A stretch of DNA of 64,000 nt from Lathyrus oleraceus (lineage: Eukaryota; Streptophyta; Magnoliopsida; Fabales; Fabaceae), in contig NC_066580.1 in NCBI RefSeq assembly GCF_024323335.1, positions 254,424,977 through 254,488,976 of the forward strand. The letters are read 5' to 3'. Positions 1-11,640 of this stretch are shown in pieces. Every line of letters begins with the position of its first letter. The first letter of the stretch is position 1. The notes under the pieces are model-generated. The model did not search any database, was not told the DNA's origin, and was given only the letters and a program-made list of their open reading frames with translations. The translations under genes were made by a program, and so were the position numbers.

Positions 1-2750
1 ACCTCAAACCAAAGCCAAAACAACATTCAACATGTCTATAATTAGTGTGCAAAATTTCACATTCATTGGATAAAGAACAAGCATTTCATGATCAAATGAA
101 AATCAAAGCAATTCAAAAGCTCACATGTGACCATCCAGAATGAAAAATCTAAATCAAATCAGAAATCAATCCAAAAATTCCACCAAAAATCATGAGCATT
201 CACAACATTCATATGAAGCATCATACAAAAAATCAGGACATTTGGAATTTATTTGGCATGGCAAATTCATCCCTCAAGTTGAATATCACAAGGTGTGACA
301 CAAATTGTCACACCTAACTTAGAAAAATCATAAAACAGAAATGACACATGATAAAAATGTAAACTCAACACCAAAATTTCAAGTCATGAGTCTAGTCTCA
401 ACATGTAAAATTTCATGATCATTGGATTAACATTGAGTATTTCACAAATGAAGAAGCAAGGCAATGTCAAGATATGATACATGTACACAAACCCTAGCAC
501 CAAATATTTTCCAGCCATGCACAATATACAAAATAATACTCACAAAAAACTAGAGGGGAAATGTGACACAATGCAAAAATCCTGGTATTTTTTGGATCAA
601 AACTTAATTAGTTATGAATTTTTAAAAGGTTGGAAATAAAATGAAATGGAAGTGAAAGAAACAAATGAATGAATTGAAATATTATTTAATTAATTTGAAT
701 AATTCCTTTTGGCGCCAGGGTGCTACGCATCGTTTCACTTAAGTTTGGCCAGAGCCAATCAGAGCGCTGCATGAGCGCTTCATGCAACCAATGAAAACAA
801 ACCCTAGTGAAACAGCTAAGGCAACAGATTGGAATCAAAAAAAGCATGGCCAAAAGTTCTGGAAATCATCTTCATCGTGTTCATCATGTGAACAGTGGAA
901 CATCCAAACATGCCAAGAACAAATTCTCCTGAAATGGAAATTGAACACATCAACATGAAGATCCTTCAACATACATCACAAATCAAGGCATGGCTAAGCA
1001 TAATTCATCGTGTATCAAGAGAATCGAGCAAATCATCATTCATCATCCAAACTTTAAATCATCGAATCTCAGTCAATAATGCATGGAAATTAATGATTCG
1101 AAGTTCGGAATGATCACAATAACAAGATATACAACATTAGCATAAGAAATTTGAGAAAAGAGAGAATCAATTTTGTGACCTCTTGAAGTGCAGAATTGGA
1201 ATTGGACGAATTCTGGCCTTGCAATGCTCCAAGTGTCTTCTAAAATGCTTGTGCAAGTGTTTGGAAGGAAGATCAAAGCTCTATTGCACACGATTCAACA
1301 GAATTTTGGAGTTGCCATGGATGAGTTTAAGCTTCAAGCTGCTCCAATCATGCACGAATTCATGTGATTCCACCTCCAAACCTGCTCAGTGATACTTCCA
1401 GATGATGATGCAAGTGATGGATTGTGATTTGGTTTGAAGAAATTTGAAGAAAATGTGAGAGAAAATTTTGATGAATTTTTGTGATTCTAGATCCAAAATT
1501 GGGAATTGTGAAAAACAGTTAGAGATTAGACTTATATATGCAATGCTAATCATGTTTAATTATGCCTAAACCAAATGCTAATGAAAATGGATTAAGTTTG
1601 GAGGTGTTTTGAAAAATTGAGCTTTCACCCTTATGCATGAAAATGCATGGTGAACAGTACGAATTTGGATTGAATTTCTCTTAAAAAACTGTTTTGGAGC
1701 CAATGGTGATGGTAGCATGTTCAAATAATGCACAAATTTCAAATTCCATTTTTCCCTCCAAAAATCAAGTGAATTTCCAAATATTTATGTGAATGTAATT
1801 CATGCCATGTAATGCAAGATTTGGAAATTATATGTCAAAACAAGAACAATGCAAAAAGAGCCACTTGATTTGGAGTTTTGGTTGAGAAGTTATGCCCATT
1901 TGAAGTTCCATGTTCACTTGGTCAAGATTTGATCATATCTCCTTAACCACACATGAGAAATCCATGATCTTAGACTTTTTGGAAATGGGAGAGAAATATC
2001 TACAACTTTCATGTTCAACAAAATTTCATTGGAGGCTTTCTTGATGATGTAATCTTGAGTTGAAAACCTTTCCATTTTTGGCAATTTCAAATTACAGGTC
2101 ACTTTCTATTTTTGGAAAGTTTTGTCCTGACTTTATTTTCTTCAAAGTTGATGTTTGAAATGTCAAATGAGACTTGTTTGAACATGAATGATGTATTTCT
2201 AATCACTTCCCACCTCCAAATCCAACAGTTGACTTTTGCAGTTGATAGATGACTTGGCCATGCACAGATGATTTTGAGCCTCAATCTCTTGATGAAATGG
2301 CTCCAAAATGAAACCCTAGCTTATACAAGCTCAACAAAATCATATGATGATCTCCACCTCAATAAAGACCTCATCTCCTTGAAGAACCCTGATTGGTATA
2401 ATGCAACTGATTAGGGTTGACCAGAGGTCAAAACCCTAATCCCAAGGCACATGATCAGAAATAATGAATCATGATGATGATGTACCATTTCAACCAAGAT
2501 AATACCCCATATCCTTGAAAAACCAAGAAACCCTAATTGAGGCACAAACCTCAGATGGCTAGTGATCAATTCATGAAACCCTCAAGCTTGAATCTTTTAA
2601 CCTCTTTATATTCTGAGCAAGACTTAGGAGGATGACTGGCTTATTGTTTCCATATGATATGCAAAGATACAATGACTAATGTCTTAAAAAAATGAGATGC
2701 AACATGCTAAGCTAGTCCCAAGAGAGGAGGGAAAATTTTGAGGTGTTACA
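1..2750 (-). mobile_element. Ogre/Tat LTR, 5' 2.75 kb (copy G), window-truncated
   Basis: Read on the minus strand this starts with TGTAACACCTCAAAATTTTC at 2750 and runs left off the window. It is homologous in reverse to the first 2.7 kb of the plus-strand LTR at 52203: for example, about 1915-2060 matches the complement of about 52810-52960. A TATA-like box lies about 1.2 kb from its start, at the same relative place as in the 52203 copy. The right edge abuts element C cleanly, so the LTR or its parent element inserted into C. The short ORFs inside are not conserved and are not called. Whether it is a solo LTR or part of a full element cannot be seen. Confidence 0.85.
1531..1540 (-). promoter_or_regulatory. 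TATA box of LTR copy G
   Basis: The minus-strand sequence CATATATAAG lies about 1.21 kb from the LTR start. The related plus-strand LTR has CATATATAAA at 53332, about 1.13 kb from its start. The shared position supports a pol II promoter at the U3/R border; transcription would run leftward. Confidence 0.55.
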
Positions 2751-4085
2751 ATATGCATCCGATAAAGTTGTGCCATATTAATACAATGCCACTATGATTG
2801 AGAATGGTCTATAGGTTCCTCTACCAGTCGCATACTCTGTGGTATATATTGTACATATAGCAAAGGTGACCCGTAGTGGTCGTGTGTTCAATCCTGTGTT
2901 TCCGAAGATTGTGGAAGATGTTTCTGTAGGAAAGAAGCCAGAAGTTCCTGTAGTGAATTCGTTTAGTGCTTCAATGTGTCAGTCTGGTGAATCCAGCAAA
3001 CTGAAGGCTAACGATGATGATGAAGTTTTAAAGCTGATTAAAAGAAGTGAATTCAATGTTGTGGAGCAGCTGCTCCAAACTCCGTCAAAGATCTCTGTGT
3101 TGTCACTACTGATGAACTCTGAAGCACATAGGGAGGCATTGCAGAAAGTGCTAGAGCAGGCTTATGTTAAGCATGATGTAACCGTGGATTAGTTTGATCA
3201 CATAGTTTCCAACATTACTTCTTGCAATAATCTAAGCTTTTGTGATAAAGAGCTTCATGAGGATGGCAGAAATCATAATTTGGCATTGCACATTTCTATA
3301 AACTGTAAGGAGGATGCTTTGTCCAATGTGTTGTTTGACACCGGGTCATCTTTGAATATGCTTCCAAAATCAACTTTATCAAGACTCTCTTACCAAGGCT
3401 CCCCAATGAGGTACAGCGGCGTGATTGTCAAAGCGTTTGATGATTCGCATAAAATTGTCATCGATGAAGTAAACCTTCCAGTTAAGATAGGTCCGAGTGA
3501 TTTCCAAATTACTTTCTAGGTAATGGATATCCACTCGACCTACAATTGTTGTTGGGAAGGCCATTGGTTCATGAGGCTGGAGCAGTAACATCTACTCTAT
3601 ACCAAAAGCTGAAATTTGTGAAAAACGGCAAGCTTGTTGTTGGTGGTGGAGAGAAGGCGTTGTTGGAAATCCATTTGTCATCTTTCATTTATGTTGATGT
3701 TGAGGAGAAGGTTGGAACTTCGTTCCAAGCCTTATTTATTGCTGATGAAATAAAGAAAACTAGGGCACCCATGTCTTCTTTGAAAGATGCATGAGAGGCT
3801 ATTCAGAATGGCATCATTGATCAATGGGGTCGTATGATAGAGATTGCTGAGAATAAGTATAGATCCGGATTGGGATTTCAACCAGGGTCGTTTCAGCGTC
3901 AGAACTGAAGTTGTGCAACCAATTTTCCACAGTGGAGGGTTCATTCATGGGAATGATCAACACTCAGTTGCCGTAATTGAAGATGATGGTGATAAAGACG
4001 AAACTTGCGCCAACTTTGTAACGCATGGCCAGACTTGCAACAATTGGATTGCTTTTGATGTTCCTACTATTATTCATCGCTCTAA
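2751..4085 (+). pseudogene. Ogre element C: gag C-terminal spacer and aspartic protease (broken)
   Basis: The sequence is collinear with 45000-46341 of Ogre A. The 5' end is cut by LTR G, so most of gag is missing. The frame from 2839 encodes the linker before protease (LLQTPSKISVLSLL) and then the protease core with its catalytic motif VLFDTGSSLN near 3337-3366, so the active-site Asp is present. Damage includes TAG at 3190, TAG at about 3517 where A has a Gln codon, a 1-nt loss near 3550, a TGA after SSLKDA near 3792, and a further frame change before 3844. The last part (3844-4085, HSGGFIHGN and NNWIAFDVPTIIHRS) leads to the intron donor. Reading continues in RT only if the following intron is removed. 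Confidence 0.9.
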
Positions 4086-4342
4086 GTGATTTGTTTTCAT
4101 TTATTTTAAAGAAAAATCATTCTCCTATGCCTAAGGGAGAAGTGAACATTGTTGGACATTTTCCTGATTATCGTCAATAAAAGACAATTTTATTCATCCA
4201 TATCTATGATGTTTTATTTTTGCTTTTTGCTTTTTCTGAAAGTGGTAATCACAAAAAACATGAATAAATAATAATCTTCCATCTGCATAATATTTGGTCA
4301 CACCCCACTTCTCTAAAATCAAAATATAAAATCATTATGCAG
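4086..4342 (+). other. Ogre-type intron between protease and RT (element C)
   Basis: This 257-nt segment starts GTGATTTG and ends TTATGCAG. The protease frame stops right at the donor (TCT AAG TGA), and RT resumes just after the acceptor. Removing it restores frame across the junction. The same arrangement occurs at 46342-46596 and 63357-63625. Splicing of an intron at this place is established for Ogre elements. T-rich tracts near 4200-4230 fit a plant intron. Confidence 0.8.
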
Positions 4343-6475
4343 GTTGGTTCTCAAATCCATTGAATACAATGATCTTACTCCCTCTCCAAACTTTGATTTC
4401 CCTGTGTTTGAAGCTGAGGAAGAGAATAATGATGAAGAAGTATCTGATGAATTATCTCGTTTACTTAAGTACGAGGAAAAAACCATTCAGCCGTTTGAAG
4501 AGCAGATTGAACTGGTCAACTTGGGTTCCGAAGACGATGTGAAGGAGGTCAAGATTGGGTCTCAATTGTGTCCAGAAGCTAAGAAGGGGTTGATTGATCT
4601 TCTTCGAGATTATTTTGATGTGTTTGCTTGGTCCTATCAAGACATGCCTGGGTTGGATTCTGAGATTGTGGAACATAGGTTTCTGTTGAAGCCAGAATGC
4701 CCGCCGATCAAGAAGAAGTTGAGAAGAACTCTTCCTGATATGGCAATGAAGATCAAAGAGGAAGTGCAGAAGCATATTGATGTTGGTTTTCTTGTTACCT
4801 CTGAGTATCCGCAGTGGGTGGCCAATATTGTGCTTGTTCCGAAGAAAGATGGAAAAGTCCACATGTGTGTTGATTCTAGAGATTTGAATAAAGCTAGACC
4901 GAAAGATGATTTTCCCCTACCACACATTGATATGTTGGTAGACAATACAGCTAAATTCAAAGTCTTTTCATTTATGGATGGATTTTCCCATTACAATCAA
5001 ATCAAAATGGCACCTGATGATATGGATAAGACCATATTCATTACACCCTGGGGAACATTATGTCATAGAGTGATACCTTTCGGTTTAAAGAATGCTAGTG
5101 CGACATACCAGAGAGTTTGGCCACTCTTTGTCATTATATGATGCATAAAGAGATTTAGGTTTATGTCAATGATATGATTACCAAATCAAGTGATGAAGAA
5201 GAACATGTTGAGCATTTGTTGAAGCTATTTCAGCGTTTGGGGAAGTACAAACTCCGCTTGAATCCCAATAAGTTTACTTTTGGTGTTCGTTCTGGTAAGT
5301 TGTTGGGCTTTATTGTTAGCAAGAAGGGTATTGAAGTTGATATTGCCAAGGTCAAAGAAATACAAGAAAGCCATGCGCCCAAAACTGAGAAGCAAGTCAG
5401 AGGTTTTCTCGGCCGCTTGAATTATATCTCAAGATTTATCTTTCATATGACTTCCACATGTGCACCTATATTCAAGCTTATTCGGAAAGATCAGTCTTGT
5501 GATTGGACCAAGGACTGCCAGAAATCTTTTGACAGTATCAAAGAGTATATGCTTGAGCCTCTAATTCTGTCTCCGCCTATTGAAGGAAGATCATTGATCA
5601 TGTATATGATTGTGCTTGATGAGAGTATGTGTTGTGTTTTTGATCAGTAAGATGAATCTGGAAAGAAAGAGTATGCAATTTACTACCTCAGTAAGAAATT
5701 CACCGACTATGAGACTCGGTATTCTATGCTTGAAAAGACATGCTGCGCATTGGCTTGGGCTGCTAAGCGTCTACGGCAGTATATGTTGAATCATACTACT
5801 TGGTTGATATCCAAAATGGATCAAATCAAGTACATTTTTGAGAAGCCTGTTTTAAATGGGAGGATTGCCCGTTGGCGAATGTTGTTATCCGAGTATGATA
5901 TTGAATACCGATCTCAGAAATCTATTAAAGGTAGTGTCTTGGCTGACCATTTGGCTCACCAATCGATTGAAGATTACCAGTCAGTGCAGTATGATTTTCC
6001 TGACGAAGAGATTTTGTACTTGAAAATGAAAGATTGTGATGAACCATTGCTTGAAGAAGGGCCAGAACCTAGTTCCCTTCGGGGCATGGTATTTGATGGA
6101 GCTGTTAATTCATATGGTAATGACATTGGGGCAGTGATTATTACTTCTCAAGGCACTCATTTTCCGTTTACATCTAGATTTACTTTCAAATGTACAAACA
6201 ATATGGCTGAATATGAAGCTTGCATTATGGGGCTTGAAGAGGCCATTGATCTCAGAATAGAATATCTTGACATCTATGGAGATTCAACTTTGGTTATGAA
6301 TCAAATCAAATGTGAATGGGAGATGAATCAGCCCGATTTAATACCATATAAAGACTATGTGAGGAGGATTTCAACTTTCTTTACAAAGTTTGAGGTCCAT
6401 CATATCCCTCGAGATGAAAACCGGATGGCAGATGCTCTTGCAACGTTGGCTTCAATGATTATGGTGAAATTTTGG
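4343..6475 (+). pseudogene. Ogre element C: reverse transcriptase, RNase H and archaeal-type RNase H
   Basis: The pol N-terminal part copies element RNA to DNA in the particle. The frame 4343-5138 carries FAWSYQDMPGLDSEI, the RT segment VPKKDGKVHMCVDSRDLNKA and MDGFSHYNQIKM, and FGLKNA. A frame change and local rearrangement near 5115-5160 precede the catalytic box, which reads VYVNDMITKS: the first Asp of YVDD is Asn (AAT, 5168-5170). The frame from 5174 continues through a TAA at 5648 into RNase H (about 5650-5960, ending VLADHLAHQ) and the second RNase H (about 6085-6450: FDGAVNSYGN, NMAEYEA, YGDSTLV, ENRMADAL), whose acidic residues look intact. It is closest to element A; it cannot be functional. 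Confidence 0.9.
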
Positions 6476-7763
6476 AATAAAGTTCCTAATTTGATTGTGA
6501 TGCGTCTTGATAGGCTAGCTCATGTGTTTGCTATTGAAGAAATCAAAGATGAAAAGCCTTGGTATTCTGATATCAAATGTTCCCTCCAAAGTCAGATCTA
6601 CCCATCTGGGGTATCTTTGAAAGATAGGAAGACTTTGAGAAGATTAGCTGGCAATTACTACCTGAATGGTGATGTTCTTTACAAGAGAAATTTCGATATG
6701 GTTTTGCTCAGATGCATGGATAGACACGAAGCATACCTGTTGATGACTGAAGTCCATGGAGGTTCCCTTGGTACTCATTCCAATGGACATGCTATGGAAA
6801 AAAAGATGTTGAGAGCAGGTTACTATTGGCTGACTATGGAATTTGACTATTGCAAGTTTGTGAAGAAATGCCAGAAGTGTAAAATCTATGCAGATAAGAT
6901 TCATGTTCCTCCGACAATGTTGAATGTCATTTCCTCTCCATGGCCTTTCTCCTTGTGGGGGATTGATATGATTGGTATGATTGAGCCCAAAGCTTCAAAC
7001 AAACATCATTTCATTCTGGCGGTTATCGACTACTTTACAAAGTGGGTTGAAGCGGCATCGTACGCGAATGTAACCAAGCAATTTGTTGTAAGGTTTATCA
7101 AGAATCGGATTATATGCCGGTATGGTGTGCCAAGTAAGACCATTACTGATAATGGATCAAACTTGAACAATAATATTACGGAAGCTCTTTGCAAAGACTT
7201 CAAGATTGCACATTATAATTCTTCTCCCTACAGACCAAGATGAATGAGGTTGTTGAAGTTGCAAATAAGAATATCAAGAAGACCATTCAGAAGATGGTTG
7301 TAACATATAAAGATTGGCATGAGATGATCCCATTTGCTTTGCATGGGTACTGTACATCCATCCTCACTTCAACAGGGGAAATCCCTTTCTCTCTTGTTTA
7401 TGGTATGTAAGTTGTGCTCCCAGTAGAGGTTGAGATCCCGTCACTACGTGTGCTAAAGGAAGTCAAGTTGACATAAGCTAAATGGTGCCAGACTAGATAT
7501 GATCAGTTGAATTTGATTGAAGAGAAGAGATTGATTGCCATGTGTCATGGTCAGTTATATCAGTAGAGAATGAAGAAAGCATTTGATAAGAAGGTCAGGC
7601 CTCGTGAGTTTAGAGAAGGTGACCTCGTGCTCAAGAAAATTTTATCTTTCAAACCTGACGTTATGTGCAAATGGAATCCTAATTATGAAGGCCCATATGT
7701 TGTTAAGAGAGCCTTCTCATGTGGTGCTTTGATTCTTACAACTATGGATGGTGAAGAGTTCAC
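6476..7763 (+). pseudogene. Ogre element C: integrase (broken)
   Basis: The integrase region of pol would insert the cDNA into chromosomes. The HHCC zinc-binding part is at about 6715-6890 (RHEAYLL...HSNGH...CQKCKIY). The core carries GIDMIG (first Asp, about 6960) and TDNGSN (second Asp, about 7146). A 1-nt loss near 7220 shifts the frame just before the Glu segment (VVEVANKN, about 7240). Downstream are further stops (near 7408, 7474 and TAG at 7564). The C-terminal KRAFSCGALILTTMDGEEFT is recognisable up to about 7763. There the homology to element A stops, and the last residues and 3' untranslated region are replaced by a minus-strand LTR fragment. Confidence 0.9.
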
Positions 7764-8120
7764 TCGATTGAGTTGGGTTCGGAAGTCGGTTACGCAAAGG
7801 GAAGATATTAGTACCCCTCGAGTTCATGGTACTCCATGGGAACCATTTGGGTTATTTACGTATATGGGTATTTATTTTGTTTATTGTTTTATTTTTCAAA
7901 AGAGTGTAAAAAGAGTGACGAGACTCTGGGTTTTTTGTTATTATGCTCGCAAAGGATTGTGGCCCTTGTGCCTACGTATCAGTCATCGGGTGATCAGGAA
8001 CCAGAGTTCCGTAGTTCATAGTAGAAAATGTTTATGTGTTTGTTGATTTTACCTAGGGTTTTTGGAGTGGTTCCCTAAGGCATAAAAATGAGTTTGATGG
8101 GTTATGTTGATTTTATCTAG
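7764..8120 (-). mobile_element. Ogre/Tat-like LTR fragment (copy H)
   Basis: The segment 7775-8030 matches 13165-13410 in the same orientation: GTCGGTTA, CATGGTACTCCATGG and TGTGCCTACGTAT occur in both in the same order. The latter region is the LTR of minus-strand remnant D. This is therefore an internal slice of that LTR family, lacking both LTR ends. The left junction is abrupt inside the pol end of C. The right limit (about 8040-8120) is uncertain. Confidence 0.65.
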
Positions 8121-8619
8121 AAGAGTTAATTCTTGGAAAGAAAAATAACTCTAGAAAGACAAGGGCTTCCTTTAGAGAAGAGCATTTAATGCTAAGACTA
8201 CTCTCCATGATTGAACATACTCCTGTTGATGAAGTACTTTTTGATGATGGTTGGATTGTGGCTATGCAAGAAGGGTTGAATCCGTTTCAAAAGAATGATG
8301 TCTAGAATCTGGTACCCAAACCATCACAGAAGAAAACTATTTGAACAAAATAGATATTAAGAAATAAGTTCAATGAGCAAGGAGAAGTGGTAAGAAATAA
8401 GTTTAAACTTATATCTCAAGGCTACCATCATCAAGAAGGTATAGATTCTCTGAAACCATTGCACCATTTGCAAGGTTAGACACAATCAAGTTACTTCTTT
8501 CTTATGTTGTTAATCATGACATCATTTTATACCAAATGGATGTTAAGAGCACATTTTTAAATGATGTCATTTTTGAGGAAGTGTATGTCAAACAACCACC
8601 TAGGTTTGAGGACTCAGTC
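8121..8619 (+). pseudogene. SIRE-like Ty1/copia RT fragment, part 1
   Basis: Conceptual translation gives the start of a Ty1/copia reverse transcriptase domain: DDGWIVAMQEGLNPFQKND about 8240-8300, then NEQGEVVRNK about 8370-8400, LYQMDVKSTFLND about 8527-8565 and EEVYVKQPPRFEDS about 8575-8619. The residues are typical of the SIRE/Maximus lineage (assigned from memory of the family). Several stops (near 8304, 8340) and at least one frame change break it. The coding sense continues at 10373 after the inserted solo LTR. The exact left end of the fragment is not defined. Confidence 0.8.
8615..8619. repeat. Target-site duplication CAGTC (left copy)
   Basis: CAGTC directly precedes the solo LTR, and an identical CAGTC follows it at 10368-10372. 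The length of 5 bp is usual for gypsy and copia integrases. Confidence 0.9.
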
Positions 8620-10367
8620 TGTAACACCCTTCTAAAATACCCCAAATATTTAAATAAAACAACGTATATAAATCAGAGTAATTATACAATCAAGGGTGTC
8701 ACACAACATTTCACACCATAATAACTGTCATGATCTCTATTTAATCAAAATAACATTTTTTTGCATAATTCGCAGCGGATAGAAATCAAACCAACCATTC
8801 AAAACATATAACATATTACATGTAAAATGGTTCAACAACCAACAATAAAACAATTAAAACATCCCGTCCCGATGTTACATCTATCAGAGCATGACCCACT
8901 ACGGAGACTACACTAGACTCCAAGCACTAGCTCCTACTCAATCACTGCTCGTTACCTGAAAAATAATTGTAAGGGTGAGTTCCTCAATCGATATAATAAG
9001 CATTATAAATCATCATGTAATGCTAAGTAAATTCACACATTAATCACCCTAATCATATCACGCATCCAGTAACGGCACATCAACTCAATACCAACGCAAC
9101 CACATATATAATTTCAAATCATACTCAATACTGATAACAATGCAACTCAATGAGACTCGACTCGTCATGCATGTGGTACCATTCGGAGTAAAACTCCCAA
9201 CTTAAAATCATTGCCATTTTATTGGGCATCAAGGCATAAGCCTTCAACTTTCAACTTAAAATTTGCCAATCCAGGCCAACGTGGTGTGAGCAAAGCTCCG
9301 ACTTAATGCATATGAATGTACATGGCATACACGACTTTAAAATTCTGACAACATAGTAATAATAGCAACACAACAATGTTTTCAACATAATCAACTTAAA
9401 ATTCAACTTTGGCTCACCAAGCCTACAACTCAGTATGTTCAACAACTGTCCGTACACGGAAACAACTTCACAACTCATTCATACTTGTATCAACACTTCA
9501 TAACATAAACCCAACAAAATCACTCATCACAATTAACTATAATAGGCCAATCACCAATTATGTTCACAACATTAAAAATATCAATTTTTCCAATTTCCAA
9601 CAGTGTTAACCGGTTAACGCCCTGGGTTAACCGGTTAACGCAGACAGAACACGCTTTCTGGCCATTTACAACAGTGTTAACCGGTTAACGCCCTGGGTTA
9701 ACCGGTTAACGCAGACAGAACAACAATTTTCACAAATTACAATAGTGTTAACCGGTTAACACCCTGGGTTAACCGGTTAACGCAAGACAGAAAGTTGTTC
9801 CTGCGCTAACACAAAGCAGAATGCAGAACTCTCCGCATTTTCCGCTGTTGGAGGACTTCCGGACCTCCGATTTCAATTCCGTAAAAAGCTACACTCTCGG
9901 GAGAACACGACTCACACAATTACCGATTCAATTACAGTTTTAACACAACTTATCCAACAAAATTTCTCAGCATTCAACAATCCCAATTAGGGTCAAATTA
10001 ACGGTTTATCACTACCCATTATATGCTAACCCATAATACCCATCAAACGACGATAAACCCCCCTTACCTGAATTAATCCGGCAAGTCTTTAGCTTCAAGC
10101 TCTTCTATTCTCCAACCTTTGCTCTCTTGCTCTTCCTCTTTGCCCTTTCTCCACTTTTCAGCCGCTTCTCTGCTTTTCACGTAAAAACCCTCTTTACCAA
10201 AAATGAACTCTTTTCCTTATTTCCCACTTATATACTTTCCAATAATTATTATTCCAATAATAATAATACTAATAATAATCCAATAATTCCAATTACTTAA
10301 TTAAATTAATAAATATAATATTAACTTAATTTAAATAATTATCTTATTTTTTTATTGGGGTGTTACA
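8620..10367 (-). mobile_element. Solo LTR of a Tekay/Del-like Ty3-gypsy element (1748 bp)
   Basis: It begins TGTAACACCC and ends GGGTGTTACA, with a perfect CAGTC duplication on each side and no internal region. Blocks shared with the Tekay LTRs at 21064 and 27281 lie in the same order and orientation: CGCAGCGGA near 8771, and ATTCCGTAAAA followed by a CCACA/CTACACT segment near 9878. It is therefore a related but shorter LTR, read on the minus strand like them. A minus-strand TATA-like sequence is at about 10220-10235. Solo LTRs arise by recombination between the two LTRs of one element. It splits the copia RT gene at GFEDS. Confidence 0.9.
9601..9790. repeat. Three 71-bp tandem units with six GTTAACCGGTTAAC palindromes
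   Basis: Units start at 9601, 9672 and 9743. Each holds two copies of the perfect 14-bp palindrome GTTAACCGGTTAAC (9605, 9626, 9676, 9697, 9747, 9768), separated by CGCCCTGG or CACCCTGG, then a CAGACAGAA tail. The array lies inside the solo LTR. It has no counterpart in the Tekay LTRs nearby. Confidence 0.95.
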
Positions 10368-10372
10368 CAGTC

Positions 10373-11640
10373 CATCCAGACTATGTTTTCAAATTAAAGA
10401 AAGCACTATATGGACTCAAACAAGTTCCTAGAGCTTGGTATGAGAGACTAAGTAATTTTCTATTAGAAAAATAGATTTCAGAAAGGGCGAGTAGACACTA
10501 CACTCTTCATAAATACACTTGAGAGTGATATCTTAATTGTCCAAGTCTATGTTAATGACATTATATTTGGTTCAACTAATTGTTTTCTTTGCTAAGAATT
10601 TTCTAAGACATTGCAGGCTAAATTTGAAATGAGTATGATGGGAGAGATGTAGCTCTTCCTTGGTATTCAAATCAATCAATGCAAATAGGGAGTCTATGTT
10701 CATCAGACTAAGTATATAAAGGAGCTTCTGAAGAAATTCAAGCTTGATGATTGAAATATCATGAGCATTTCTATGCATCCAACCTGCAACATGAGTAAAG
10801 AGGAAAGCAACACCAAAGTATGTCAAAAGCTATATAGAAGAATGATTGGGTCTCTAATTTGTTTAACATCTTCTAGACCGGATATTTTATTCAGTGTTTG
10901 TTTGTGTGCAAGATTTCAGTTAGGTCCTAGAGAGACTCACTTAATAGTTGTAAAGAGGATCTTCAGGTATCCGAAGGAAACAACCAATCTATGGTTGCTT
11001 TATAAAAAATCCCTATATTATAAGCTAGTTGGATTATGTGATGTTGACTATGCTAGGGATAGAATTGAGAGAAAATACACTAATGGAGGTTGTAAATTCA
11101 TAGGTTAAAACCTTATATCATGGGATAGTAAGAGACAAGCAACAATTGTTTTGTCTACAATAGAAGCAAAATACATCTCAACTGCAAGTTGTTGCACACA
11201 ACTATTCTGGATGAAATATCAGTTGGAAGAATATCAGATAAGTGGAAGCAGTATTCCAATCTTTTGAAATAATATTGCAGCTATATGTTTGACAAAGAAT
11301 CCTATTCAGCATTTTATAACCAAACATATAGAAATAAAACATCATTTTGTTAGAGACTTTGTTCAGAAGGGTATGGTAGATATACAGTTCATTGATATTT
11401 ATCATCAATGGGTTGTTATATTTACCAAGCCTCTTACTATTGAAAGATTTGATTTTATCAAAAATAATATGAATATCCATTTTGTTAAAGATTAGTGCTT
11501 GCTTCTAAAATGGAGAATCGGAGTCAGATGATAATCTGAAGCTATTGTGGTCAGAAGCTCTGAACTAACTTATGATCAATAGTAACATTTGATCAACTTA
11601 GCCTCCGATGTTCAGAATTTGATTAGTTGTCTCTAATAGC
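10373..11640 (+). pseudogene. SIRE-like Ty1/copia RT and RNase H fragment, part 2
   Basis: This continues the fragment that ends at 8619: [20 protein letters not shown] near 10415-10470, then the RT catalytic box, which reads VYVNDIIFGS (first Asp changed to Asn, AAT at 10554-10556). GVYVHQTKYIKELLKKFKLD follows at about 10690-10750. RNase H segments follow at 10860-11110 (SRPDILFSVCLCARFQ, VKRIFRYPK, LCDVDYA) and 11160-11490 (TKHIEIKHHFVRDFVQKG, FTKPL). Stops and indels occur throughout, for example TAG near 10650 and 10687 and TAA at 11106. The stretch 11497-11640 is noncoding tail. The left half of the copia element and both its LTRs are absent. Confidence 0.85.

Noticed and set aside
895..1392. 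Small host genes in the first 1.4 kb
   Set aside because: The ORFs overlap on both strands, lie within an LTR and show no conserved protein features.
9601..9790. CRISPR-like array (palindromic repeats with spacers)
   Set aside because: Plant retrotransposon context, only three units, two palindromes per unit and similar spacers; it is a short minisatellite in an LTR.
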